Assembly: GCA_003460745.1 (NCBI GenBank)
Contig: QTVU01000001.1
Location: 62,001-126,000, forward strand
Direction: 5' to 3'
DNA length: 64,000 nt
DNA from: Firmicutes bacterium AM55-24TS
GTDB taxonomy: Bacteria > Bacillota > Clostridia > UBA1381
Under the pieces are notes generated by a model. It searched no databases, was not told where the DNA came from, and worked only from the letters and a program-made list of their open reading frames with translations. Of the stretch, positions 24,211 to 34,723 are shown one piece after another. Within the stretch, counting starts at the first letter, position 1. Every line of letters begins with the position of its first letter. The translations under genes were made by a program, and so were the position numbers.

Positions 24211-27200
24211 TTAAGCAGCAGGAGTTGCTTCAGGAGCTGTTGTCTTTTCAGGAGCAACAGTTTCTTCAGGAGTTACTGTTGTTTCAGGAGCAACAGTTTC
24301 TTCCGGTTTTACTGTAGGAACTACTGCATTTGCGCCAACCATTCTTTCATTTACTGCAAGAAGAATGTCTGCCTCTGCCCAGTGACCTGCAATGTCATTA
24401 GGAGTAAATGTTACGATTGGTGTTGATTCTACAAGAACTCTGTTGATAATTGCAACAGCTTCAGCTCTTGTTAGCGGTGAATATGGACCGAATGTACCGT
24501 CTTCATAACCTGAAACGATATTCTTGTCAGCAAGAGTTTCAATGTAATCCTTAGCCCAATCATTTTCAGTTACATCTGTGAAGATGCCATTGTATGAAAT
24601 CAAATCATATCTTTGAGCTCTTGCGATAACTGCACTGATTTCGCCTCTTGTGATTGTATCCATAGGTCTGAATGTACCGTCTTCATAACCGCTTAATACA
24701 TCCTTATCTTCAAGATAACCGATGTACTTGTTGAACCAAGCGTCTGAATCAACGTCAGGGAATGATGCTTGATACATACCGTCAGGTAGATCGTCACCAT
24801 AGCTTAGTCTTGCAATCATAGCTGCAAGTTCGCCTCTTGTGATGTTGTTATTTGGTAGGAATGAACCGTCATCATAACCTGAAGCGTATGGCTTTGTATA
24901 TTCTGTGTTGATTACAGGTGCTTCTGTCGGCTTAACTGTTGGTACAGGTGTTGCTGTAGCTTCTTTAACAGTTACAGGAATATTTTTAACTATGCCGTTA
25001 ACCTTAACCTTAACAGTTGCTGTACCCTTACCAACCAATGTGATGTTACCGTTTTCGTCAACAGTTGCTACATCTTCATTTGATGATGTCCATGTTGGTT
25101 TAGCTGTTGAGCCTGTTACAGTAGCTGTAACTTTAATCTTATCACCTACAACACCGGAAACAGTATCCTTATCAAGTTTAATTGATACGCTGCTTCCGCC
25201 ACCGCCACCGCTGCTCTTCTTAGCGGTGTAGTAAAGATTGATATTGTCGTTGCTGTCCTTTGGCAAGTTAGCTACATCTGCTGATGTTGTGCAAGCTGAA
25301 TCTGTGAAGTATGCTCTGAATCTTGAAGGTGTGTATTGAAGAACATTAGAATTGAACTTACCGAATGTAGTGTCATCCTTAACTGCATTAATTTCTTCAT
25401 CATTTGTATAAACCTTATATTCAGGTTCTGAGCCGGCTGCTGCACCATTCTTATAAATATTTACTAAGTATTTATAAGTTGTAGCTTTTACTGTAGCAGC
25501 ATCTGAAGCAGGTGCTGAAGTTGTAGCAGCTGTTCTTACAAGTATTGTGTATTCTTTATTTCTTACTGCATTTTCGATTGTTGTTGTACCTGCTGCTGCC
25601 TTAACCCATGTTGCACCATTGTCTGTTGAATATTCAAAGTCGGCTGTTGTATCGCTTAGAACGATATTGTTTGTCTTCTTATCAGCTTTAGCTGTTACAT
25701 TTTCCGGAGTTGCCGGCTTAATTACAGCTGTTGAGTTGTTAATTATTGTTGAGCTTGCAGGTAGGTTAGCTTCATCAACAATTTCATAGTTTTCATTATC
25801 AGCCTTAATATTTGATACTTTGATTGTGTTTGTTCCGACATCTTTACCGTCAAATTCCCACTTAGCAGAAATATTAACTGTATCGCCTACTACAGTTACA
25901 CCTTCCTTAACAGTTGCTGTACCTGTTGCAGTTGTTGTGCCGTCATATGATTTACTTTCAGGTTTGAATATGATGTCTGAAAGTTTGATTGGTTTTTTCT
26001 TTGCTGTTAGAGTAATTGTCTTAGTCTTTCCTTTATAAGTAATTGTTACTTCTGTGTCACCGTAAGGAAGAGGTTCAGCAGGTTTAAATGTTGTACCATC
26101 TTTCTTTGTTAGTGTGTAGTTTGTAACAGGAACCTTTATTGCCGAAGTACCTGTACCATATACTGCATTAACTACCAAGTCACTCAAGTCAGGTGTCAAC
26201 TCAGGATATGTGTATGTTACCTTTGTAGGCCCTGAAATTTCTATATCTGAGAAAGCTTCTTGAGTTACGCTACCCTTAACATTTACTGTTGCAGGAGTGA
26301 ATGAATAGTTAGCTGCATCTGTACCTGTAAGAGCCTTTTCTGTAACTTCTACATCAGGAGTACCCGGTGTCTTTACATCATTAGCTGCATATTTATATGT
26401 AAATGGAAGTGTTACGTTATCTCCTTCAACTATAGATGAATTATCCTTAGTTAGTACCAATGAGCTATCAGCAGTTACATCAGCTGTAGCATTAGGGTTA
26501 GCCTTAACTGCAGGAACTTTTATAGCATCAGCATTAACTGTAAGAGTCTTTGCTGTAATTGTTGCAGCTGTCTTAAGTGTACCGTCAGCATTAATCTTAT
26601 CTGTATCCGGTGCAAATGTGTACTTACCGTTTGTTTCCGGTAGTGTAGTTGTTAGTTTAATCTTCTTATCTGTGCCTACATTTTTATCTGTATATGCAAA
26701 TGTACCTGTAACTGTGTATGAGTCTTTACCTACAAATGCTGTAGCTGAATCCTTAATTGAAATTGTAGGTGGTGTTTGATCTGCAGGAATAGTTAATCCG
26801 CCATCATATACCTTTGTAATTGTTGCGTCTGATACTGTGTAGTAAACTGTCTTTGCAGCTACAGTAATCTTAGCTGATGAAGTAAGTGTTTTATCGCCAT
26901 AGATAAAGTTAACTGTCTTATCTTTCATATCAGGTGTGATAACAGTGTCAGCTTTAACAGGTGTATCACCGATTTTAACTGTAATACCTGCTGCTGCCAA
27001 ATCATTATATGAGATTTTGCCTGTTGAGTTATCATCATATGTAACATTCAACTTAAGGTCATCTGTCTTAAGCTTATCGCCATATGTATAAGCTGTCTTT
27101 CCACCGCTAATTGTTGCACTCTTAATCTTCTTTGCACCAAGTGTAGCAACTGAAACTACAGATTGTGTATTGCTACCTGCATTTGTGTAAACAACGTAAA

Positions 27201-28842
27201 CCTTGTGATTACCATCAAGCATAGGTTCTGTAATCTTTGTGCTTGCTGTTACAGCTGTTGCTGTCTTAGCTTCTGTTTCGCTTGTTGCAATTACAACTTT
27301 GTAATTGCTGTCAAAGTTATCAAATGCTACATCAGCACCTGTTGTTTCTGATGCTTTCTTAGCTTTTACAACGATACCTGTTGGATCGAAGTTATCATCT
27401 TTGTTGTATGATGTCTTAGCAGCATTGTTTGTTGATGCTGAAATTGTAATATCATCATAATTTGATGTTACTTTAAATGGTGCACTCTTAACTGTTGTAT
27501 CAGACTTAAGTGCTACTACAAAGTAGTTGTCGCCGTGAGCATATTTGTCAGCAGCTGTTACCTGAGCATTAACGGTACCAGCAGCATTAGATTTGTAAAT
27601 TGCCAAGCCATTACTGACATTTTCATAGTTTGTGAATTTAAGATCAGTAGCTGTGTCTTTATTATTCTTTTTTACATTAACTGTTAAATTATTAAAATTA
27701 ATATTTGTATCATCATAAATGTTAGTTGGTATTGTATTGTTGTTTACTGTGATTTCTGTAATTGTTACAGGTTTTACAACATATTTACCAATCTCAACAA
27801 TTTTACCTTTATATTCTGCATACAAGACCTTATTGTCTATATCTTTTATTTCTGCTTGAGATGCTGGAACTGCAGTTAATCCAGTTGTACTTGTTGCGCC
27901 TGTTGCTCCGTAGTAGAACTTAACATTTGCCATATCTGTAGCTGTAAGATCTTTATCACTATTATCGCCATAGTGACCTGTAAGTTGTAAACCTGTTGTG
28001 TTAAGTGCACTTCCAACAAATTGATTTGGTATTGTATATGGTGCATTTTTAACTTTAATACTTTCTAAGCTTGCTCCAGCAATATTAGCATAAATATTGA
28101 TAGCAGAAGTATCTAAATCAAATAACGTTCTTATATCAAGGTAATCATCATCATCACTTGGTTCAAATGAACCAGCATTACCATATTCACCAAAACTAAT
28201 ATTGTAGTCAGTGTCATCAAAACTCAATACATTTGGAACATTTACTGTTGGTGCATCTTTTGCCAATTTAAACTTTATCATACCAATATACTGATCATCA
28301 GATCCGTTATATCTAACTGACTTTGGCTTTATACTAATGTTGACACTATTTGGCGTTATATCAGAAGCATCGTCATTCAACAAATACTTTGTTGTTGCTT
28401 TATTAGCAAAAATAGCAGAAGTATTCTTTGCACCTATCAAGTATGCAAATCTACTGTATGAGTCACTCAAATAAGTATCTGCGGGTTTAATATACTCTGA
28501 GTTGAAGTTTAGCTTTACAAACATACTATTAAGTCCACCCTCGTCACCAACTGCAGCCTTAATATTTGTTATACCGGAAAGCTTAATTCCAACAAAAAAC
28601 TCACTATCTTTTGTAGTATCTTCAAGAGCTGTCATTTTTTCCACAAGAGGTGTTGTGGAACCAGTTTGATTCTCTGCATTGTCATCATCAAAGCCTTCTT
28701 TATACTTAAATAATTCACAAGAAATTTTGGCTTTTGATGTCCCATCTACCAATCGATCATCCCCTGCTGCAAAGACATTGGGCATAATGCTCAACATCAT
28801 TGAAACAGAAAGGAAAATCGACAAAACTTTTTTTAATTTCAT
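24211..28842 (-). CDS. SLH-anchored surface protein with cohesin-like N-terminal module, YDG and Big2 domains
   Basis: 1,543 residues with a signal peptide (MKLKKVLSIFLSVSMMLSIMPNVFA). Residues about 27-250 match the N-terminal module of the next upstream genes (FFVGIKLSGITNI, FVKLNFNSEYIKPAD, GMIKFKLAKDA, then DYLDIRTLFDLD), a cohesin-like sandwich by pattern. Ig-like domains follow, then YDG-type repeats near 670-790 and 955-1050 (FKPESKSYDGTTTATG). A Gly-rich hinge (KKSSGGGGGSS) and a Big2 domain (about 1215-1292; TWTSSNEDVATVDENGN) precede three SLH motifs (about 1320-1505; FLPNNNITRGELAAMIARL first). An unusual Pro/Glu/Thr tail of about 35 residues (VAPETTVTPEETVAPE) comes after the SLH block. 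It starts 15 bp after the preceding stop with AAGGAG, so it is in the same operon. Likely wall anchor. Confidence 0.92.
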   Translation of the reverse strand: MKLKKVLSIFLSVSMMLSIMPNVFAAGDDRLVDGTSKAKISCELFKYKEGFDDDNAENQTGSTTPLVEKMTALEDTTKDSEFFVGIKLSGITNIKAAVGDEGGLNSMFVKLNFNSEYIKPADTYLSDSYSRFAYLIGAKNTSAIFANKATTKYLLNDDASDITPNSVNISIKPKSVRYNGSDDQYIGMIKFKLAKDAPTVNVPNVLSFDDTDYNISFGEYGNAGSFEPSDDDDYLDIRTLFDLDTSAINIYANIAGASLESIKVKNAPYTIPNQFVGSALNTTGLQLTGHYGDNSDKDLTATDMANVKFYYGATGATSTTGLTAVPASQAEIKDIDNKVLYAEYKGKIVEIGKYVVKPVTITEITVNNNTIPTNIYDDTNINFNNLTVNVKKNNKDTATDLKFTNYENVSNGLAIYKSNAAGTVNAQVTAADKYAHGDNYFVVALKSDTTVKSAPFKVTSNYDDITISASTNNAAKTSYNKDDNFDPTGIVVKAKKASETTGADVAFDNFDSNYKVVIATSETEAKTATAVTASTKITEPMLDGNHKVYVVYTNAGSNTQSVVSVATLGAKKIKSATISGGKTAYTYGDKLKTDDLKLNVTYDDNSTGKISYNDLAAAGITVKIGDTPVKADTVITPDMKDKTVNFIYGDKTLTSSAKITVAAKTVYYTVSDATITKVYDGGLTIPADQTPPTISIKDSATAFVGKDSYTVTGTFAYTDKNVGTDKKIKLTTTLPETNGKYTFAPDTDKINADGTLKTAATITAKTLTVNADAIKVPAVKANPNATADVTADSSLVLTKDNSSIVEGDNVTLPFTYKYAANDVKTPGTPDVEVTEKALTGTDAANYSFTPATVNVKGSVTQEAFSDIEISGPTKVTYTYPELTPDLSDLVVNAVYGTGTSAIKVPVTNYTLTKKDGTTFKPAEPLPYGDTEVTITYKGKTKTITLTAKKKPIKLSDIIFKPESKSYDGTTTATGTATVKEGVTVVGDTVNISAKWEFDGKDVGTNTIKVSNIKADNENYEIVDEANLPASSTIINNSTAVIKPATPENVTAKADKKTNNIVLSDTTADFEYSTDNGATWVKAAAGTTTIENAVRNKEYTILVRTAATTSAPASDAATVKATTYKYLVNIYKNGAAAGSEPEYKVYTNDEEINAVKDDTTFGKFNSNVLQYTPSRFRAYFTDSACTTSADVANLPKDSNDNINLYYTAKKSSGGGGGSSVSIKLDKDTVSGVVGDKIKVTATVTGSTAKPTWTSSNEDVATVDENGNITLVGKGTATVKVKVNGIVKNIPVTVKEATATPVPTVKPTEAPVINTEYTKPYASGYDDGSFLPNNNITRGELAAMIARLSYGDDLPDGMYQASFPDVDSDAWFNKYIGYLEDKDVLSGYEDGTFRPMDTITRGEISAVIARAQRYDLISYNGIFTDVTENDWAKDYIETLADKNIVSGYEDGTFGPYSPLTRAEAVAIINRVLVESTPIVTFTPNDIAGHWAEADILLAVNERMVGANAVVPTVKPEETVAPETTVTPEETVAPEKTTAPEATPAA

Positions 28843-28857
28843 CTTTTTTCTCTCCTT

Positions 28858-31800
28858 TTAATTTGTATTTGTTTGTGTATTTGGTAACTCACTGTACCAT
28901 TCCTCTATAGGATTGTTATTAACCTTTTTATCAGCTGCTGACAAGCCCTTGTATTTATTCATATATTGATAAATAGGATTAACATCCTGTAGATTTACTG
29001 AACTTGTAGGATTTAAGTCAAGGCATCTGTATAAATATATCTGTCTTGCTGTTCCTGTAATAACATTACTATTACCTGTTGTGTTGAAGTACATATCCGG
29101 TTTATTAAAGAATTGATAAATTGGGTTTGCATCCTGTAAGTTAACAGAGTTAGAGAAGTTTGTATCGCCTCGAGATTGCAAAACAATCACATATCTATTA
29201 ACCGTTATCGTTTTACCTGTTGGTTCATCAACGAACGAATATGTCATTGTGTATTTATCAGGTCTAATTAATGCGTCTTCAAAAACATTTGCTTTAAATG
29301 GTCTTGTTAGTTCCGTAATCAAATAATTTGAAGGCTGATCCACTATTTCAATATTTTGTTCTTTATAGTTACCATCATATATACCATTAATGCTCAAATT
29401 TTTAGTCATTCTCTGAACGGTTATCTTTCTGGTAACATTTGTTACTTGATTTCCTGCTGAATCTGTAGCAGTAAATCCAGGGTCTACAAAATACTTACCA
29501 TTATAAACGAATATCGCATAATCATTTCTATCCATATTTATGTCAGGATTATTTAAGGCTACTAACTGTTCAGGTGTCATTGATGCGATACTCTTTGCTT
29601 CTACCCATGCTCTATATGAATAGGTATTAATATTAGTCGAAAGACCTGCTGTTGTTCCTGTTCCTGATTTTAATTTACTTTGAACCGCAGTCGGAATATA
29701 CGGAGCTTTATAAATATTTTTTTCATTAAATGCTGATTTTGCTGCAGTTTTATCAGTAATTGCTGAATCCTTCATAATTTCACCATATGGTGAGTTACCA
29801 TAGTTCAAAGTAATCTTAGCTTCAACAAGTTGTTGAACATGGAATGTATATGTCAATGTAGGTGCATCATTATCTGTACCTGCTTTTGTTGTAATAGTGA
29901 TAGTATTTTCTGTTTGTCCCTTATTTGTAAGAGGAGCCTTAATTGTGTATGTACCGTCACCATTCTTTGTAGGTGTAAGAGTTGTACCGTCTGATGCTGT
30001 TATTGTTGTAGTATCAGGATTTGTAAGTGTTACATTAAACTGAATGCTATCAGCATCAACATCCGGAACTCTTACATAATAATCCTTAATTGCAGGAGTT
30101 TCCGCATTATCAAATGCTACATCATTCTTATACTGGCTATCTTTAAACAGTAATGCAGTTGAATCAACTGTTGAACCCTTGACAGAATTAGCTTTTATTT
30201 CTTTAATCGAAGGGTCATTTGCAAGTACTTCATAAACAATGTTTCCGCCAACTTTGGCATCTGTATATTCAGCATAGCCTGTTGTCTTACCATCATAAAG
30301 TAATACCGCTTCTGTTGTTGTTGACTTAACCGAATCAATAACATAGTTTGAATTAGCTTTTAATTCAACAGCAACTACATACTTACCAACCTTTGTAATG
30401 TCAGTAACTTCACTTAATTCACTCTTCTGAATATTTCCGTCAGGAGTAGCACCTGCGTCGGTCCATGTGTAATACTTAATGTCATATTCGCTTTTTCCGA
30501 CTGTATTGCCTGTAGCATCAACTACAGTGATAACAGGGTCCTTACGAGATGAACCTGCTTTTTGTTTTTGAGTATCAGGATCTACATTTACTGTAAGTTT
30601 TGCTGATGTTACTTCAAATGTTGAATCCTGTACACCGATTTTATAACCGTTTGCATAAGTTCCGGCATTATCAATAGAAATTGCTATTGTATAAACACCG
30701 ACATTTTGAATTGTTGTTGCAGCATTATTCTTATCTGTTACAGTTGCAGTAAAGCCTGCCGGAAGCGTTGCATCTTTTGCAATATCGCTGTCCGCTACTT
30801 TTGTATATGTAGTTTTGCTTGCATCATCATATTTAATTTGATAAATATTGTACTTAGGCGAAATAACTTGTCCTGTATATTCAGCATTTGCATTTACAAG
30901 CTCAACCTTCAAATACTTAAACCATGTTGCATAATAAGTTTTATCAGCGTCTATTTTTGTATCCTTATCAAACTTAGTACCGGTACCGTCAAACGCTGTC
31001 TTCCAGCCGTCAAATTCAAATGTACCGTTTGTTGGTTCTGTTATATCGTATCCGATTGAATCACCTTTGTATAGAGTGACTACACGAGGAGATGTGTCAT
31101 TACCCTTAAGATCCAAGTTCTTGTTAAATGTAACATTAACTTTGTCAGATGTCGGAACTGAAGGATCTATATCCCATTGTGCATACAATGTTGTTTCATA
31201 TGCAGTATTTGTACCTGCAATTTCCTTTAGTGCATCCTTAAGTGTCGCTTGGTCTATTTTTGTTGTCGAATCAACAGTTACACCGCTGCCATCAGCTTTT
31301 GTGTTCCAACCTTTGAATACATAATGTGTTCTTGTTGGTTGATTTGGCATCATATCGCCAAGTGCATCACCAAGATATGGATATACATACTTTGGATTTG
31401 CATCTGTCACTGCTGCATTTGTTTTGTTTCCTGTAACATTACTGTCAAATGTAACCTTTACACCATTGTTCTTAGGAATATCATCCGGAATAACATTTTC
31501 TCCCGGATTTACATTTGCAGCTGCCCAATATGCGTATAATGTTACTGTTGTAGGAGCTGATGCCTCACTGCCTTGTGCCGCAAGAGAAACATCATTCAAT
31601 GTAGGATATTTTGCTGAAGTAACAAAATTACCTGATCCGTTAGGTTTAGTATTCCATCCTATAAATACATAATTTGTTTTTGTAGGATTCTGTGCAGGAT
31701 CTGTATAGTTTGCTGTAGGCGCACCCACAACGTCATTATATGTACCTACACCACCATTTACATCATATCTGATTGTAATATCCGACAGCCATTTTGCATA

Positions 31801-34698
31801 GTAATCAGTATTACTGTTTATTGGCTTTGTCTTGTCAAATGCCGTAGTTGTCATTGACAACGAACCGCCTGTTACTGTACCTCTATACCAGTTATCAAAC
31901 GTATAACCTTTGTTGGTCGGTGCTGTTACATCATAGCCAAGAGAGTCACCCTTGAAAATTGTTACTGTCTTAACGTTTGTACCACCGTTGCCGTCTTTGT
32001 TATCATTAAATGTTATTGTTACTTTATCATTAGCATCAACATTATCAGCAATATCCCACTGTGCATATACAACCAAGTTGTATTTGCTTCCATTAGCTGT
32101 TACACCGTCAAGTGTTGTTGTTATTGCTGTTGCATCTGTAAATGTTGTACCTGAGCCATCTGCTTTTGTATTCCATCCTACAAACTTATAATTTGTTCTT
32201 GTAGGAGCTTCCGGCATCAATGTACCAAGAGCATCTCCAAGATGCGGATACACATACTTCGGATTTGCATCCGTTACTGTTGATGAAGCACTTCCTGATG
32301 CATTACTGTCAAATGTAACTTTTACACCATTATCATTAGGTGTTTCATTACCCGGTAATTTACCCGGTGTTACAGGAGCATCTGCCCAGTATGCATACAA
32401 TTCTACCGGATTTGTTCCACCGGCAGCTGTTGAAACATCATTTAATGTAGCGTAATCAGCTGCAGTAATGAATTTACCTGAACCGTTTGCCTTTGTATTC
32501 CATCCTACAAATGTATAATTTGCTCTTGTAGGGTCTGAAGGTGCTGTATAAGATTTTGAAGGTGCACCTTTGTCTGTAGCAAATGGTGTTGCCGGAGTTG
32601 TTCCGTCGTTAATGTTAAAGTTTACAGTAATATCAGATTTATATGTTGCCTTTACCGTTATATCTGAATTTACTGTTGTTGTCTTATCAAAATCTGAATT
32701 ATCGGCTGTATTTACCCACTTATCAAAACTATAATTTGTTTTCACCGGTGTTGTTGGCATTGCATCGCCAATCGAATCACCTTTACCGACAGTTATAGTT
32801 GTCGGAGCAGTAGGTGATGTTGCACCGTCATAATCAAATGTTACAGTTACTTGGTCTCTGCCTGAATATGTCCAATGTGCATATGCTTTTTTATTTTCAT
32901 TTAATTCAAATGGTGCATTAAATTTATCAGCATTTGACTGTGATAAACCTTCATACCAACCTTCAAATGTGTATTTGTCGCCTGTTGCTGAAGTTTTTGT
33001 TGGATCAGCCGGCATTTGATATGCGTAAATAGTGTCTCCCTTTACAACCGTAATTGATGCAGGCGAAACTGCTCCATCGCATCCTGTAGAATCAAATGTC
33101 AATGTTACTTGATTATTTTTATCTGTTGGTTCCCACATTGCATAGTAATCAGCGTCCGCTGAAACTGTCAATGCTTTTAAGTCATCATTTGTATATGATG
33201 TACCTGAACCATTAGCCTTTGTGTTCCAACCTGCAAATGTATAATTTGCTCTTGTAAATGTTGGAATATCGCTATCTGTTAGGCTTGCATCTTTGTCAAC
33301 TGTCTTTTGAGTTGTCTTATCTGTTGGACCGTTGTTTTCATGGAATGTAACTGTTAAGCTCTGTGTCCATTGAGCATATACATCGCTGATTGCTGAAACG
33401 TCAGTTGCAGATGAAGTATTTGTACCATCATCAAATACGATTTCATCGCCACCGTTTGCTTGTGTAAACCAGCCCTTAAATGTATATCCTGCCGGTGTTT
33501 CAAAATCAGATCCCGAACTACCAACTGTTGGTTTTTGTGATTCAGCAATCGTAGCACCTGCTTTCGGTGATACTGTAACATCCTTGGTTGTCTGTGTACC
33601 TGATGGATAGTTACTGTTGAATGTAACCGTGTGACCATTAACATATGTGGCATAAACTTTTGTATCTGCTGTTATCTTTGTTGCTGTCGTAAATTCTGTT
33701 GCTATTCCTGTATCGCTCGGAATATAGTACCATTTATCAATAAACTTTCCTGAAGGCACTGAAAAATCTGCAGATGTAGGAAGTGATGCTCCTGAAATAG
33801 AGCTTAGGCTACTATCTTCAGCAACTTTTGTATCTTTATTTACTATATGAGTACCATATGTTTTTGTTGTTTCATCATAGCTGTCATAATATGATACTGT
33901 ATATGTTGCCGGTGCAACATTTACTGAAGATGTATCAATATTAAACAATGGTCTGATATCAATACTATCATCATCTTCGCTGTATTCGTAAGAAGCTGAT
34001 GAACCATTTGAACCAAAACCTATATTAAAGTCAGTATTATCACTCTCATGTTCTATAATTTTTGTGCCATCAGGTATTTCACTACCATCCTTAAGGAATT
34101 TAAAGTAAAATAAAGCAACATATGCATCACTATCACCGGTATAAGATGGTGTTCTACTTTTCAAGGCATAGGTAATTACATTAGCATTTATATTACCCTC
34201 TCCAACACCATAACCCATGGTAGAGCTATATATCGATTCCTGATTTTTTCTGCCTCCCAATCTATTTGGCATATCGGCAGAATAATTATTTTCTTCACCA
34301 TCAACTAAAGCTATATATTCAGAATTAAAATGAAATGGTATACTCATATTAAAAATACCATCTGCACCAGCCCTAATACTTTTTAAATTAGATATTCTTA
34401 TACCTAATACAAAAACATCTCCCTGATGTATATCAGCTCTATCAGGCGTGCTAACCTTTTCTGCCACTATCGATTTATGATCATTAGCATATGCCCCATC
34501 TGCATCCGTATATGATCCACCATTTCCTGCCAAATCATAATCAGATTTAAAATTCATATAATCATAGATTATATCTGCTTTTGTAGAACCATCTGTAAGA
34601 CGTCCATCGTCCGCAAATGCTGTGATAGCATTCAAAGGAAAAATGCTAACTAACATTGACAGCACAATCATAAGTGCCATTATTTTTTTACTCTTCAT
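28858..34698 (-). CDS. InlB B-repeat protein with cohesin-like N-terminus, GNSPYG module and dockerin
   Basis: 1,946 residues. The start is ATG 34698 (MKSKKIMALMIVLSMLVSIF), with AAGGAG upstream; the open frame continues to 34761 inside the previous gene without a ribosome site. The N-terminal module covers about 27-260 (FVLGIRISNLKSI, IPFHFNSEYIALVDG, ending DSIDIRPLFNID). About a dozen Listeria-Bacteroides (InlB B-type) repeats span about 265-1260, with cores such as GYTFKGWFTQANGG and NYTFAGWNTKANGSG. MBG- and cadherin-like stretches follow. The GNSPYG module lies at about 1628-1840 (NYGNSPYGEIMKD ... FVDPGF). The dockerin is GDTNFSNSVNLQDANPIYQ and LDLNPTSSVNLQDVNPIYQY with a ~35-residue insert. 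Secreted, non-enzymatic, probably adhesive or scaffolding. Confidence 0.92.
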   Translation of the reverse strand: MKSKKIMALMIVLSMLVSIFPLNAITAFADDGRLTDGSTKADIIYDYMNFKSDYDLAGNGGSYTDADGAYANDHKSIVAEKVSTPDRADIHQGDVFVLGIRISNLKSIRAGADGIFNMSIPFHFNSEYIALVDGEENNYSADMPNRLGGRKNQESIYSSTMGYGVGEGNINANVITYALKSRTPSYTGDSDAYVALFYFKFLKDGSEIPDGTKIIEHESDNTDFNIGFGSNGSSASYEYSEDDDSIDIRPLFNIDTSSVNVAPATYTVSYYDSYDETTKTYGTHIVNKDTKVAEDSSLSSISGASLPTSADFSVPSGKFIDKWYYIPSDTGIATEFTTATKITADTKVYATYVNGHTVTFNSNYPSGTQTTKDVTVSPKAGATIAESQKPTVGSSGSDFETPAGYTFKGWFTQANGGDEIVFDDGTNTSSATDVSAISDVYAQWTQSLTVTFHENNGPTDKTTQKTVDKDASLTDSDIPTFTRANYTFAGWNTKANGSGTSYTNDDLKALTVSADADYYAMWEPTDKNNQVTLTFDSTGCDGAVSPASITVVKGDTIYAYQMPADPTKTSATGDKYTFEGWYEGLSQSNADKFNAPFELNENKKAYAHWTYSGRDQVTVTFDYDGATSPTAPTTITVGKGDSIGDAMPTTPVKTNYSFDKWVNTADNSDFDKTTTVNSDITVKATYKSDITVNFNINDGTTPATPFATDKGAPSKSYTAPSDPTRANYTFVGWNTKANGSGKFITAADYATLNDVSTAAGGTNPVELYAYWADAPVTPGKLPGNETPNDNGVKVTFDSNASGSASSTVTDANPKYVYPHLGDALGTLMPEAPTRTNYKFVGWNTKADGSGTTFTDATAITTTLDGVTANGSKYNLVVYAQWDIADNVDANDKVTITFNDNKDGNGGTNVKTVTIFKGDSLGYDVTAPTNKGYTFDNWYRGTVTGGSLSMTTTAFDKTKPINSNTDYYAKWLSDITIRYDVNGGVGTYNDVVGAPTANYTDPAQNPTKTNYVFIGWNTKPNGSGNFVTSAKYPTLNDVSLAAQGSEASAPTTVTLYAYWAAANVNPGENVIPDDIPKNNGVKVTFDSNVTGNKTNAAVTDANPKYVYPYLGDALGDMMPNQPTRTHYVFKGWNTKADGSGVTVDSTTKIDQATLKDALKEIAGTNTAYETTLYAQWDIDPSVPTSDKVNVTFNKNLDLKGNDTSPRVVTLYKGDSIGYDITEPTNGTFEFDGWKTAFDGTGTKFDKDTKIDADKTYYATWFKYLKVELVNANAEYTGQVISPKYNIYQIKYDDASKTTYTKVADSDIAKDATLPAGFTATVTDKNNAATTIQNVGVYTIAISIDNAGTYANGYKIGVQDSTFEVTSAKLTVNVDPDTQKQKAGSSRKDPVITVVDATGNTVGKSEYDIKYYTWTDAGATPDGNIQKSELSEVTDITKVGKYVVAVELKANSNYVIDSVKSTTTEAVLLYDGKTTGYAEYTDAKVGGNIVYEVLANDPSIKEIKANSVKGSTVDSTALLFKDSQYKNDVAFDNAETPAIKDYYVRVPDVDADSIQFNVTLTNPDTTTITASDGTTLTPTKNGDGTYTIKAPLTNKGQTENTITITTKAGTDNDAPTLTYTFHVQQLVEAKITLNYGNSPYGEIMKDSAITDKTAAKSAFNEKNIYKAPYIPTAVQSKLKSGTGTTAGLSTNINTYSYRAWVEAKSIASMTPEQLVALNNPDINMDRNDYAIFVYNGKYFVDPGFTATDSAGNQVTNVTRKITVQRMTKNLSINGIYDGNYKEQNIEIVDQPSNYLITELTRPFKANVFEDALIRPDKYTMTYSFVDEPTGKTITVNRYVIVLQSRGDTNFSNSVNLQDANPIYQFFNKPDMYFNTTGNSNVITGTARQIYLYRCLDLNPTSSVNLQDVNPIYQYMNKYKGLSAADKKVNNNPIEEWYSELPNTQTNTN
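30920..33905 (-). repeat. InlB/Listeria-Bacteroides repeat tract with higher-order duplication
   Basis: About 3 kb coding for tandem ~75-residue repeats. A larger unit of about 860 bp is duplicated: NNGVKVTFDSN ... DANPKYVYPHLGDALG (near 32,300) recurs as NNGVKVTFDSN ... DANPKYVYPYLGDALG (near 31,450), with the neighbouring repeats in the same order. Confidence 0.8.
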
Positions 34699-34723
34699 CT
34701 TTTTTCTCCTTTCTTTTCCTTTG

